DNA from: an uncultured Chryseolinea sp.
GTDB taxonomy: Bacteria > Bacteroidota > Bacteroidia > Cytophagales > Cyclobacteriaceae
Assembly (NCBI GenBank): GCA_946478915.1
Contig: CAMLER010000005.1
Span: 1-24,914, forward strand
Direction of reading: 5' to 3'
Length of the DNA: 24,914 bases
Positions 15,697 to 24,326 of the stretch are shown here, piece after piece. A program made the position numbers and the translations under genes. The notes beneath the pieces are model-generated. The model was not told the DNA's origin and did not search any database. It worked only from the letters and a program-made list of their open reading frames with translations. Positions within the stretch are counted from its first letter, which is position 1. Each line of letters begins with the position of its first letter.

Positions 15697-15746
15697 TTCG
15701 AGAATGGCTTTAATGCCGCAATGTGTGTAATGATATTTTTAATTTC

Positions 15747-15774
15747 CGAAAATAGCACTTTGTGTTTATGCAAA
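15747..15774 (-). promoter_or_regulatory. Promoter of the Tat epimerase-like gene with overlapping palindrome
   Basis: On the minus strand, TTTG (15774-15771), a 16-base gap, then TATTTTCG (15754-15747), which matches five of the six fixed positions of TAnnTTTG. The palindrome GTGTTT-ATGC-AAACAC (15762-15777) overlaps the TTTG element, where a repressor would block polymerase. The spacing is a little short of the usual 19. Confidence 0.38.
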
Positions 15775-15815
15775 CACTAAATATTATGCCAGTGATTCAC
15801 GGCGGTATACAGCGG

Positions 15816-17123
15816 TCATTTCCTTGGCATATTCATATAATCGAGCGTTACATTTAGCATTGCCTTGAGGCCAATGCTCATACCGCGCTCATCAATCATA
15901 AAATCGGGTGTGTGGTGCGCGGGAACTGTATTGGGATCCTGGTCCGGCATCATTGCTCCCACAAAGAAAAACAGCCCGGGCACTTTTTGTTGGAAGAACG
16001 CAAAGTCTTCCGCGCCGGTCACGGCATTTATCCGCATAACATTTTCTTTTCCTGCTGCCTTCTCCAGGCTGGGTACCATTTTTTCGGTAAGCGCCGGATC
16101 ATTAAAAGTAACAGGCGTCTTATTATCAATAATAACCTCGGCCGTAGCTCCAGCGCTCTCTGCAATTTTCGTTGCTGTCAGCTTAATTTTCTCGTGAATC
16201 TTTTTTTGCATTTCTTCGTCGAGCGTGCGAATGGTACCTGCCATCACTGCCTCTTCCGGAATAATATTCTCACGAATACCAGCATTGATCCGTCCCACGC
16301 TAATAACTGCCGCTTCCTTTGTGAGCTCAGTCTGCCGACTTACGATTGTTTGAAGACCATTTATAATCTGAGCCGATACGGCGATCGGGTCTACTCCCAT
16401 CCATGGGGCAGCACCGTGACTTTGTTTCCCTTTAACTTTTATCGTAAACCAATCGGAGGCAGCCATCATACCAGCAGGGCGGTACGTAATTCTCCCAAGG
16501 GGACTAATCGATTGAATGTGCATCCCAAAGATCACGTCAACTTTGGGATTATCGAGAGCTCCTTCCCTCACCATCAGGCCGGCGCCACCCTCCTCACCCG
16601 GAGGAGGCCCTTCTTCCGCCGGCTGAAAGATAAACTTCACAATACCCTTCAATGATTCTTTATTTTTTACCAGGATTTCAGCGACACCCATAAGGATCGC
16701 GACATGTGAGTCATGCCCACAAGCATGCATTACACCCGTTTCCTGATCATTAAAAATCGCTTTCTCTTTGGAAGCAAAGGGTAATGAATTTCGTTCAGTG
16801 ACAGGCAATGCGTCCATATCAGCTCTGAGCGCAATAACAGGCCCTGGTTTGCCTGATTTCAGCAAACCGATCACACCTGTTTTCGCGATTCCTGTCTGTA
16901 CCTCAATACCAAGCTTTTTGAGATGATCTGCCACCATTGCGGCAGTCTTTACCTCACGATTAGAGAGCTCCGGATGTTGATGAAAATGTCTTCGCCATTC
17001 AATTACTTTGGATTCCATTTCCTTCGCTTGTTGGTCAATCTTTGCCTGCAATTTTGCGCTTGTCTGAGCGCCAACATTAATTGCCAAAAAAACGCAGGTG
17101 ATAATTGAAAAAAGTCTCTTCAT
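15816..17123 (-). CDS. Secreted M20 amidohydrolase (N-acyl-amino-acid hydrolase type)
   Basis: A 435-residue M20D-type metallohydrolase related to hippurate hydrolase and IAA-amino-acid hydrolase. It removes acyl groups from amino acids. The signal peptide MKRLFSIITCVFLAINVGAQ sends it to the periplasm. Ligand motifs are HACGHDSH with Cys135 and His137, QPAEEGPPPGEEG with Glu170 and Glu171 (catalytic base and ligand), FGMHI, and HHTPDF with His403/404. The dimerisation domain lies between (about residues 205-320). Cys135 as a metal ligand is diagnostic for this subgroup. I chose ATG 17123, because it starts a clean signal peptide and the probable promoter (17147-17177) lies just before it. 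An upstream ATG at 17150 falls inside that promoter. Confidence 0.93.
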   Translation of the reverse strand: MKRLFSIITCVFLAINVGAQTSAKLQAKIDQQAKEMESKVIEWRRHFHQHPELSNREVKTAAMVADHLKKLGIEVQTGIAKTGVIGLLKSGKPGPVIALRADMDALPVTERNSLPFASKEKAIFNDQETGVMHACGHDSHVAILMGVAEILVKNKESLKGIVKFIFQPAEEGPPPGEEGGAGLMVREGALDNPKVDVIFGMHIQSISPLGRITYRPAGMMAASDWFTIKVKGKQSHGAAPWMGVDPIAVSAQIINGLQTIVSRQTELTKEAAVISVGRINAGIRENIIPEEAVMAGTIRTLDEEMQKKIHEKIKLTATKIAESAGATAEVIIDNKTPVTFNDPALTEKMVPSLEKAAGKENVMRINAVTGAEDFAFFQQKVPGLFFFVGAMMPDQDPNTVPAHHTPDFMIDERGMSIGLKAMLNVTLDYMNMPRK

Positions 17124-17146
17124 GTGTGGTTCTTTAGTGATCTGAA

Positions 17147-17177
17147 ACAAGGTAGATAATTACCGCTGCCGGCCAAA
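17147..17177 (-). promoter_or_regulatory. Promoter of the M20 amidohydrolase gene
   Basis: On the minus strand, TTTG (17177-17174), exactly 19 bases, then TACCTTGT (17154-17147), a match to TAnnTTTG at four fixed bases. Transcription would start near 17140, ahead of ATG 17123. This supports 17123 over 17150 as the start codon. Confidence 0.4.
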
Positions 17178-17304
17178 GTCAAATATTGAATTGCGGAAAT
17201 GCCTTGAAGTGCAATTTTACCATGAATTCCGGGTTCATTCAAATAACATTAATGGGGCCAATAGGCTGATCGTCCGAATATAGCGTGCAACGCCGGATTT
17301 TTTA

Positions 17305-17335
17305 TTTGCTTGCAAAATGATTAGAGCGAATTTTC
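17305..17335 (+). promoter_or_regulatory. Weak candidate promoter of the 17372 gene
   Basis: TTTG (17305-17308), 19 bases, then GAATTTTC (17328-17335), which agrees with TAnnTTTG at four of six fixed bases. It would start transcription about 30 bases before ATG 17372. Only the spacing makes it noteworthy. The rest of 17178-17304 holds nothing that I can name. Confidence 0.22.
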
Positions 17336-17371
17336 GTTTTTTTACGGTGATTATACACTTTTATCCCTGTA

Positions 17372-18370
17372 ATGCTCAAGAGTAGCCTGATTTTATCTCT
17401 CATACTATTGATTTCCGGGCATTTAGCCGCACAATTAATAATGCCAGAGCGTGAGCGGATAGGTCAGCTTAACCTACAGGGTGGACTGCCTCCAAAATTG
17501 CTCAGCACCCGGACGGCTGGATTTTATCACCATACCATATCCGACAAAGAATTAGGGGAGGTTCAATCAGCCTTCCAAAATGCGGGCATCGATGCAATCA
17601 TCTATTTTGAACTGGACAAACCATTTGCAAGTAAGGATGTGTCAAAAGCTTTTAGCGACTACCTGACGAAGCGCGAAATAACCAACCTGGTGTTCATTGA
17701 AAAGAGTGAAGAGGGTTATCGAATAACCATTACGCTATTTTCCGGCAAGGAGGATATCATGTCGCCTGGCCAATCGGCATGGTCGACATCTAACCGGCTG
17801 TTAACGGAGGCGCTCAAAACACTGCGTAGTACAGCGTCGAGCGGTCAAAAGAAAGAAAATTTGCTTATTAACGATGCGCCGGAGACCGATGCTGCAATAA
17901 ATCCAATTCTGGGCAAGCGAAACGAATTTTATGCAACGGATTTAACTGTTGATCTTTTGGCTGTTCCAAAGACAGGCGACGAAACCATCGACCGGGAGCT
18001 TGAGGAGATTTTTAAAAACAATTATACTTTGAAGTTCAAAATGACCGAACCAGGTATTGCGGAAAAAGAACTGCGAAGACAGGGGCATTTGTATATCATG
18101 ACATTCTTGTACAGTCGGGGTTCAGTAGCCCGGGAGTTGCTTGGCTATGACATGACAAAATCGGAAAGTGCCTATTTATCCGTCACCTATTCTGACGGAA
18201 AGCAACAACTAAAAAATATCCCTAGCAATACTCCCGTTTTCAAATTTTATTTTAAGCACATTGACTCAGGCAATGTTTTCCTCGGTACGAAATGGGATGC
18301 CGATATGACCTGGCAGCAGGCATTAGTCAACCATATTGTTGGAATGAAAACGGAACTGCGACTCAACTAA
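17372..18370 (+). CDS. Exported protein of unknown function
   Basis: A 332-residue protein with a Sec signal peptide (MLKSSLILSLILLISGHLAAQ). The rest has no motif that I recognise. Two halves seem to share a plan. Residues about 55-155 (IDAIIYFELDKPFASKDVSK to RLLTEALKTLRS) and about 195-330 (ATDLTVDLLAVPKTGDETID to QQALVNHIVGMKTEL) each start with a beta strand and a helix, continue with strands around a 'SGKEDIMSPGQ'-like or 'SGNVFLGTK' turn followed by a W, and end in an amphipathic helix. A linker (about 156-192) is polar. An ancient duplication is possible. The gene appears to be alone; an AlkC-like gene follows after 109 bases. Confidence 0.75.
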   Translation: MLKSSLILSLILLISGHLAAQLIMPERERIGQLNLQGGLPPKLLSTRTAGFYHHTISDKELGEVQSAFQNAGIDAIIYFELDKPFASKDVSKAFSDYLTKREITNLVFIEKSEEGYRITITLFSGKEDIMSPGQSAWSTSNRLLTEALKTLRSTASSGQKKENLLINDAPETDAAINPILGKRNEFYATDLTVDLLAVPKTGDETIDRELEEIFKNNYTLKFKMTEPGIAEKELRRQGHLYIMTFLYSRGSVARELLGYDMTKSESAYLSVTYSDGKQQLKNIPSNTPVFKFYFKHIDSGNVFLGTKWDADMTWQQALVNHIVGMKTELRLN

Positions 18371-18409
18371 TATTTCTTTTTTAGTTTAATTCTCTCTCCT
18401 CTAAATCCT

Positions 18410-18427
18410 GCTGACATAGGGCTGACA
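18410..18427 (+). repeat. Short direct repeat before the AlkC-like gene
   Basis: GCTGACA occurs at 18410-18416 and 18421-18427, an 11-base period, so both copies face the same side of the helix. The second copy is part of a 9-base palindrome GCTGACAGC. It lies about 55-70 bases before the ATG and might bind a regulator. A chance origin is possible. Confidence 0.3.
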
Positions 18428-18479
18428 GCTTAACGTATTTACTTGCTTCATCATCTAATATCCTTCGGGAAGCAACAGC

Positions 18480-19580
18480 ATGAGTGAGCAGCTAAAGTAT
18501 ATGTACAATCCGCAGTTTTTTGAGACGCTATGCCCCGTCATAAAAGAAGCAGTGCCTGATTTTCGTGAGCGCCAATTTGTCCATGCGGTTTTTGACAGAA
18601 CGTGGCCCGATCTCGAGCTAAAGCAGCGCACGCGTCATGTGACAAAGGCCTTTGGTGCATGTCTACCTTCAAATTATGCAAAAGCCATTGAACAGGTGCT
18701 GTACATTTGCCGATTGTTACAGGAAAAGGAAAAAACTCAATCAAGCTACCCCTACATTTTCCTGCCGGATTACATTGAGCAGTATGGATTGGATTACTTC
18801 GAGTTGTCAATGCGCGCAATTGAAGAAAGTACCAAGTTGGTCAGTGCAGAATTTGCAATCCGGCCATTTATAGAGAAGTATCCCTCGCAGTCATTGGCGA
18901 TGATGTTAAGCTGGTCGAAGCATTCGCACCCTGCAGTGCGAAGACTGTCATCCGAAGGGTGTCGACCACGATTACCCTGGGGTATGGGGCTGCCATTTCT
19001 AAAAAAGGATCCAACACCAATTTTACCAATCCTTGAAAATCTCAAAACAGACCCGTCAGATTCAGTAAGAAGAAGTGTTGCTAATAATCTTAATGACATA
19101 GCTAAGGATCATCCGGATATTGCTCTTTCCATTTCACAAAAATGGAAAGGAATCAGCCCGGAAACAGATTGGATCGTCAGACATGCATGCCGTACTCTTT
19201 TGAAGCGTGGACACGCTACTGCTTTGCGTCTACATGGCCTAAAGCCAAAAGCGAAGGGACAAATTAAGAAACTGGATACTGATAAGGAGGTTGCGATTGG
19301 AAGTTGGTTCAACTTTCAATTTGAGTTTGTAAATATTGAAAAGAAGCGAACTCGTTTTCGCTTAGACTATGTAATCGATTATATCACTCGTAGCGGTAGC
19401 ACCTCAACCAAAATCTTCAAGATTGCAGAAAACAGTTTTGACCCTGGGAAGCCGATTCTTTACAAACGAAAAAAATCTTTTGCGGATTGTTCAACTCGAA
19501 AGCACTTCAAGGGGCTTCACCGCCTAAGGATAATAGCCAATGGGATTGAAGTCGGAACTGCACAGTTTTACGTTCAATAG
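18480..19580 (+). CDS. AlkC-like DNA alkylation repair protein with Ig-like domain
   Basis: A 366-residue protein. Residues about 1-255 are HEAT-like helical repeats of the AlkC/AlkD superfamily of non-base-flipping DNA glycosylases, which remove positively charged alkylated bases such as 3-methyladenine. Recognisable parts are FRERQFVHAVFDRTWPDLEL, MMLSWSKHSHPAVRRLSSEG followed by CRPRLPW, and the last repeats with DPSDSVRRSVANNLNDIAKD and WIVRHACRTLLKRGH. Residues about 262-366 are beta-rich (FNFQFEFVNIEKKRTRFRLD, GLHRLRIIANG) and match the C-terminal Ig-like domain that is known from a subset of AlkC proteins, where it grips DNA. The basic surface and domain order favour AlkC over AlkD. 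It ends 5 bases before the convergent lipoprotein gene. The family assignment is by eye. Confidence 0.87.
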   Translation: MSEQLKYMYNPQFFETLCPVIKEAVPDFRERQFVHAVFDRTWPDLELKQRTRHVTKAFGACLPSNYAKAIEQVLYICRLLQEKEKTQSSYPYIFLPDYIEQYGLDYFELSMRAIEESTKLVSAEFAIRPFIEKYPSQSLAMMLSWSKHSHPAVRRLSSEGCRPRLPWGMGLPFLKKDPTPILPILENLKTDPSDSVRRSVANNLNDIAKDHPDIALSISQKWKGISPETDWIVRHACRTLLKRGHATALRLHGLKPKAKGQIKKLDTDKEVAIGSWFNFQFEFVNIEKKRTRFRLDYVIDYITRSGSTSTKIFKIAENSFDPGKPILYKRKKSFADCSTRKHFKGLHRLRIIANGIEVGTAQFYVQ

Positions 19581-19585
19581 CAGTA

Positions 19586-20302
19586 TTAATGCGGGGCGCT
19601 AAAGACAATATTTATTTTTGTGTAATACAGCGTCGTTGTGCCTTCGAACCCTGAATCAGTGCCCACTATTAACCATATTTCGCCTTCGCCGTTGGTCTGA
19701 GCCATAAACAGCGGCGCATAAGAGGAAGCGACATTACTCCTTGAAATGATGGTATAGTCAGTAGAATTCCCAGGTATAGCAATGTCACCAAGCACAATTG
19801 CATTTTGTCCCGACGTGCTTTGATTTCCTTTATCGATATTTAAGACATAGCGACCACTTTCAATGATTTTAGCGGGTTCGATCTTGCTGGCTCCAGCTTT
19901 TAAAAATACGCTCCCTCCCGGCGAGCCTCCCGCGCCGACGGATCCCTGCGGTGCATTAGAGGCAAGTTCAACTTCAAAAACAAGAGTGTACATTGTATTG
20001 GGAGCTAACCCGGAGATCTTCCTTTTGATAAACATGAATAAATCGTCACTGTGGTTGTTTCCCGAAAGCATAAAAGCCTTTTTCCCGCCCAATTTTTGTG
20101 GGAGATTGGTGTAAGCATACCTCAATTCATAAAATACGGAATCGTCCTGCCCGGTCGGGAGGTCAGCAAAGTCAGCATGCCAGTCGTTAAGAGATTCGGT
20201 GAAATCGAAGGATGCGGTAAAAATGGATGCCGACGGGTCGTCGTTGACCGAGCATCCAGACAAAAAAATGAACAGAGCAAATAAAATTTTTCTAAAAGCC
20301 AT
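19586..20302 (-). CDS. Lipoprotein, beta-sandwich-like, unknown function
   Basis: A 238-residue lipoprotein with signal MAFRKILFALFIFLSGC and lipobox Cys17. The mature part is beta-rich and looks like a jelly-roll carbohydrate-binding-type module: FDFTESLNDWHADFADLP near the start, then FMFIKRKISGLAPNTMYTLV, and Gly/Ser-rich turns (GSVGAGGSPGGSVFLKAG). The last part is WLIVGTDSGFEGTTTLYYTK. The order 'FTESLNDW-ADFADLP' followed by 'GLAPNTMYTLVFEVELASN' is typical for surface beta-sandwich domains. I cannot name a ligand. ATG 20302 is preferred over 20314 because it begins the signal peptide. It converges with the AlkC-like gene. Confidence 0.72.
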   Translation of the reverse strand: MAFRKILFALFIFLSGCSVNDDPSASIFTASFDFTESLNDWHADFADLPTGQDDSVFYELRYAYTNLPQKLGGKKAFMLSGNNHSDDLFMFIKRKISGLAPNTMYTLVFEVELASNAPQGSVGAGGSPGGSVFLKAGASKIEPAKIIESGRYVLNIDKGNQSTSGQNAIVLGDIAIPGNSTDYTIISRSNVASSYAPLFMAQTNGEGEIWLIVGTDSGFEGTTTLYYTKINIVFSAPH

Positions 20303-20591
20303 ATCACTTAGCAAGACGATATATAGACACGCAAGAATCTACAATGGTTGGACGATCGATAAAATGATTTATCCCCGCTGAGTGCTGTATTTACAAGGTG
20401 CTTATGGGCTGATTTGGCCAGCATTGTAGATTTAACAAAATTTAACGAATGAATATCAATCAGAGGTCTACATCGATTGATTACCGATTTTTTGAAAAGA
20501 GCAGGCTATGTAGAATAATCGGGGTTTTTATTTCGTCTAATCAGACAGAACCTCTTTTTTAAACTTTCGTTCACTAATAAAAACATAGCGA
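20303..20591. other. Divergent intergenic region before the GAF gene
   Basis: 289 bases between two divergently transcribed genes, lipoprotein (minus) and GAF protein (plus). It is AT-rich. A -35-like TTGAAA (about 20494) is followed after 16 bases by AATAAT, a possible promoter for the GAF gene. A weak CCGATT/AATCGG hairpin and GTCT-AATC-AGAC lie nearby. No coding region or RNA gene is evident. Confidence 0.4.
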
Positions 20592-22964
20592 ATGACCGAT
20601 TCTACTAATCGCGATAAATTTCCGTTTTCTTCGATACTTAATTTGAGATTGCTCATAGAGTATTGGGAAAATGCTGTACGGGAAGGCAATGTGCCAGGTT
20701 TCGGCAATAATCTGCTTCAAGAGATCGAGCGGGCGCCGGAATTGAAACAACCCATTTACGATTCTACCATTCTTGAAAAGCACAAAGCATTGATAAGGTT
20801 TTTGTTGACGGCTGTCATACCTCCCGCCAACGAAGATACTGATATTGCAGCTGCAATGTTCCCGTTTGAGTTTAAAGCCTTGCATGCTACGCGGGCTTTT
20901 GAAAAGCGTCTTCGGTTGGAAGATGTCGAGAGCTGTGTCACTGTAAACCTGCCCGACAACAGGATGGTGTTAGGGAAGGCAGTAAAAGCATGCCTGCTTA
21001 TTCTTCAAAAATTTTATAATGTTAAAGTCGGCCTGGAAAAGCCGATCCATTTTACAGTTCGTGATTCAAATACCGGCCTTGATAAGGTCTACCGGGTAGA
21101 AATAAATCATCAGTTCTGCGAGATCATTGCGAAAAGAGAGATCAGGCCAATTGAAAAGCATGTATTGAAATTTCTGACTGAAAAGATGTATGACCTGGAT
21201 CTCTGGATGCAATACATCAGGCCGGAAGATTTCGAATTTCAGGGCTTCATGGTAATGCGATTAGTCGATGTGACGGAGCAGGAAATGTTGTCTTCGATCA
21301 AGTACGACTTATTGAAGAAAAATGCTGTTGAAGAAGAGGTAAGCTTTGCTACCATTCAGCACAAGTTGAGATCGCTCTTTGGTATCGAAGAAATCAAGTT
21401 GGGTATCGCTTATTGCGATAGTGCCAGCAACCTGATCGTCACAAAATCTGCATCCGACGGATGGCGCAGTCTCGTCGATCAATCCGTCTCGTCCTCTCCA
21501 TGCACTGATTTCTCAGGGTCGGTGTATGAACGAAGCTGGAAAGAAGGGAAATATATCACCGTTGAGAACCTTAGCGAATATCCATATTGTTCAAAGATCG
21601 AGGAAACACTGTTGGATAATGGCATTAAGAACATTTTGCTTGCGCCACTGGTGGATGGTGACGAAACCATTGGTATGCTGGAGCTTGCGACTTCTACGCC
21701 CGGCAAGTTGAATTCGGTAAGCGCTCACAAAGTTGAAACCGTGATACCTATGTTTACGGCCGCGGTAAAAAGAGTAAAGGAGGAGATGGCGACCGAAGTA
21801 CGCGCAATGATTCAGGAAGAGTGCACAGCCATTCATCCGAGTGTACAGTGGAGATTTTTTGAAGCGGGTATGAATCTTTTGAACAAGCGAAAAGTCGACC
21901 CGCGTGCTTCCATGGAGGAAATCGTTTTCAAGGATGTTTATCCACTGTATGGAATGTCAGACGTCCGAAATTCTTCCGTCGAACGGAATCGTGCAATTCA
22001 AAAAGACTTGCAGGAAAATCTTGAACTGGCAAAAGATCTTTTAAAGAAAATTTATGCTGACAAGCGATTCCCATTGGTAGAAGAGGTGATGTACAAAACA
22101 GAGGAGCAGCTTAAGAAAATTTCACGCGGTCTCGCATCAGGGGATGAAAGCAATGTCTTGGAGTTTTTAATGGAAGAGATTGAGCCGGTTACGGAACATT
22201 TTGAAAAGCACGACTCGCTTAGGAAGTACATTGAGCAGTACCGAAGCCATCTTGATCCACAATTTGGCGTCGTATACAAACGCAGAAAGTCATTTGAGAA
22301 CAGTCTTGCCTTAATCAATCAAGCCGTATCCAACCATCTGGACGAAGCTGAAGCTGAAGCCCAAAAAATGTTTCCACACTACTTTGAAAAGTACAAGACC
22401 GACGGTGTAGAATTTACCTTATATGTTGGTAGCGCTTTGATTAAAGGTCAGTCTTTCGATGCATTTTATCTAAAGAATTTTCATCTGTGGCAATTGCTTA
22501 CGATGATTGGCGTGCATCATAAAATGGCGGCTCTCAAACCTTCGCTTGAGAATGATCTTGAACTTACCCAATTGATACTAGTACACGACCAACCCATTTC
22601 AATACGTTTTCGGGCAGACGAAAAACAATTTGACGTCGATGGCGCATATGACATCCGTTACGAGATCGTAAAAAAACGGATAGACAAAGCGTACATAAAA
22701 AATACCGGAGAACGCTTAACTCAGCCTGGAAAAATTGCTGTTGTTTATAATCAGACGAAAGTAGAAGAGGAATACAGACGATACTTTAAATACCTGATGA
22801 GCAAGAAACTGGTAACAGGTAAACTCGAAGTACTGGAGTTGGAAGAGTTGCCAGGAGCAAACGGGCTACGGGCCCTGCGCATGCAAATAGCATCTGGTAT
22901 AGATAGCCAGCTTGTTCCTCAAGGGCTGATGCAAGACGTAGAAGAAGCCTTACAGCTTCAATAA
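20592..22964 (+). CDS. Large cytoplasmic GAF-domain protein, unknown function
   Basis: A 790-residue soluble protein without signal peptide or membrane segment. Residues about 1-240 are mostly helical and not recognised. Residues about 250-395 are a GAF-like small-molecule sensor domain (IQHKLRSLFGIEEIKLGIAY, GKYITVENLSEYPY, NILLAPLVDGDETIGMLELA). Residues 400-790 form a long C-terminal region, opening with the short motif YPLYGMSDVRNSSVERN (450-466). No kinase, cyclase, GGDEF or DNA-binding domain is visible, so the output is unknown. The motif and the overall plan recall a family found in Cytophagales genomes, but I know no function for it. A small lipoprotein gene follows after 35 bases and may be co-transcribed. 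Confidence 0.82.
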   Translation: MTDSTNRDKFPFSSILNLRLLIEYWENAVREGNVPGFGNNLLQEIERAPELKQPIYDSTILEKHKALIRFLLTAVIPPANEDTDIAAAMFPFEFKALHATRAFEKRLRLEDVESCVTVNLPDNRMVLGKAVKACLLILQKFYNVKVGLEKPIHFTVRDSNTGLDKVYRVEINHQFCEIIAKREIRPIEKHVLKFLTEKMYDLDLWMQYIRPEDFEFQGFMVMRLVDVTEQEMLSSIKYDLLKKNAVEEEVSFATIQHKLRSLFGIEEIKLGIAYCDSASNLIVTKSASDGWRSLVDQSVSSSPCTDFSGSVYERSWKEGKYITVENLSEYPYCSKIEETLLDNGIKNILLAPLVDGDETIGMLELATSTPGKLNSVSAHKVETVIPMFTAAVKRVKEEMATEVRAMIQEECTAIHPSVQWRFFEAGMNLLNKRKVDPRASMEEIVFKDVYPLYGMSDVRNSSVERNRAIQKDLQENLELAKDLLKKIYADKRFPLVEEVMYKTEEQLKKISRGLASGDESNVLEFLMEEIEPVTEHFEKHDSLRKYIEQYRSHLDPQFGVVYKRRKSFENSLALINQAVSNHLDEAEAEAQKMFPHYFEKYKTDGVEFTLYVGSALIKGQSFDAFYLKNFHLWQLLTMIGVHHKMAALKPSLENDLELTQLILVHDQPISIRFRADEKQFDVDGAYDIRYEIVKKRIDKAYIKNTGERLTQPGKIAVVYNQTKVEEEYRRYFKYLMSKKLVTGKLEVLELEELPGANGLRALRMQIASGIDSQLVPQGLMQDVEEALQLQ

Positions 22965-22999
22965 TCATTTGTTTATTATCTTAGGTGTACAATCCCTGT

Positions 23000-23521
23000 A
23001 TGCCTAAGCTAATTATTTTACTTATCCTTCTCACCCTTGCATCGTGCAAGGAGATTTCGTTCAGGGAGCCACAGCCAAAAGGAAAACGTGCACTTAAAGA
23101 AATCCCCCGTGACCTTAGGGGCGAATATCTTTTAGTCGATGAGGACGATAATCGGGATACGGTTATTGTAACGGCGACAGGTTATCTGATACGTTCGGAT
23201 TCCACCCAAGGGATTTTGGGCGACAGCCTGGTTTTAAAAAAATTCAAAGGATACTACTTTTTCAATGATAATGAAGATCCTGAGTGGCTTTTAAGGGTTG
23301 TGAAAGTGGAAAAAAATGGGGACCTGTCATATTTGTTTATGGATCCAGGTGAAAAAACTTTTGATCAATATCTTCTGGAATTAAATGAAGAGATCAAAAT
23401 AGACTCCAGTGAGCTTAATGGTGAAAAATTGTATCAGATTGATCCAACCCCAAGACAATTGTACTCCCTGATGCGTAAGGGTTTTTTCAGAAAATCCTTA
23501 ACGATGAAAAAACTTAAGTGA
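23000..23521 (+). CDS. Small lipoprotein, unknown function
   Basis: A 173-residue lipoprotein. The signal MPKLIILLILLTLASC has a clear lipobox (LASC, Cys16). The mature part begins with a charged linker and a beta-rich region (RGEYLLVDEDDNRDTVIVTA, GDSLVLKKFKGYYFF, LLRVVKVEKNGDLSYLFMD) and ends with a basic helix (YSLMRKGFFRKSLTMKKLK). It may be a small beta-barrel or lipocalin-like protein, but I do not recognise it. The start is ATG 23000; a GTG at 22985 would put five residues before the signal. It follows the GAF gene by 35 bases and its end overlaps the TMEM175-like gene by 8 bases. Confidence 0.72.
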   Translation: MPKLIILLILLTLASCKEISFREPQPKGKRALKEIPRDLRGEYLLVDEDDNRDTVIVTATGYLIRSDSTQGILGDSLVLKKFKGYYFFNDNEDPEWLLRVVKVEKNGDLSYLFMDPGEKTFDQYLLELNEEIKIDSSELNGEKLYQIDPTPRQLYSLMRKGFFRKSLTMKKLK

Positions 23522-24293
23522 TCGTATTCGACGACGTGTCCTGCTCACGAACAAGTTTCTCGCGTTTCTTTCCGGAAAAATAACCGTGAGTAAACATAAC
23601 CGGCATATACAGCATATAAGTGAATCCCGAAATGAACCCAACATGCCGATTATCTTTTAAGAGTATAGCGAGGCATAGTGACAGAGTTGGGATAGACGCC
23701 ATCAACAGATTAGTTCGGATACTGGTACGTGTATCAAATTGTTCAATAACACTCAACCCAAGTGTTTCGGATTTTCTTAACGCATGCCTGTACATCAGGG
23801 CGAGCACAAAAAAGACGGACGCGAATCCGATTCCATAAATGATCATTAAGAGTGCGGTGTCGCTTGTGCTGCGAAACATGGGAGAAAGGTTCTCTGCAAG
23901 GTCGGGCTGATCCAACATGATTGACAGTGGGTACAACGTGAGCATGCGCCACAGGAACTTTAGTGGATATACGTAAAACAGCAATATGATTAAGAAGGTA
24001 GTGTTTAGAAATACGATCTTTGCATCACGAATTCCATATCTGTAGAAAAATGCGACATGTTCCCACCAGATGAGCACAATTAATACGATGCAAATGGTGA
24101 AAGGAATAAGTTCCCAGACAAATTGCTTTATCTGGTTAAAAGTTGTCGGCGCAGAGGTGGATATCAGCAACAACGTAATGGCTAGGGCAAAGACGCCGTC
24201 GCTTAAATTCTCGAGACGGCCAGGTTCTTTTCCGCGAAAGCGAAAATGCTCATCCGCTTTGATGAGCTGGTTGCCCAAGGATTCGCGAATCAT
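23514..24293 (-). CDS. TMEM175-type (DUF1211) potassium channel-like membrane protein
   Basis: A 259-residue protein with six predicted membrane segments (roughly residues 32-46, 60-80, 90-115, 140-165, 190-210 and 218-240). The first helix holds RLENLSDGVFALAIT (26-40), the RxxxFSDG-type signature of the TMEM175 family, here with Leu in place of Phe. Bacterial family members form tetrameric potassium-selective channels without the usual TVGYG filter; whether this one conducts is not shown. Start ATG 24293 places the signature near the N-terminus, as in the family. The upstream ATG at 24383 would add 30 residues that are encoded by the heptamer repeat DNA and are unlikely to be real. Its end overlaps the lipoprotein gene by 8 bases. 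Confidence 0.87.
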   Translation of the reverse strand: MIRESLGNQLIKADEHFRFRGKEPGRLENLSDGVFALAITLLLISTSAPTTFNQIKQFVWELIPFTICIVLIVLIWWEHVAFFYRYGIRDAKIVFLNTTFLIILLFYVYPLKFLWRMLTLYPLSIMLDQPDLAENLSPMFRSTSDTALLMIIYGIGFASVFFVLALMYRHALRKSETLGLSVIEQFDTRTSIRTNLLMASIPTLSLCLAILLKDNRHVGFISGFTYMLYMPVMFTHGYFSGKKREKLVREQDTSSNTIT

Positions 24294-24326
24294 AGGTTTA
24301 GGGTATGGCGTAAGGTACGCAATATA

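Noticed and set aside
15912..16655. 247-codon plus-strand frame opposite the M20 gene
   Set aside because: It is the antisense shadow of a gene with all its metal ligands in place. Composition is Cys/His-rich, as expected of a shadow.
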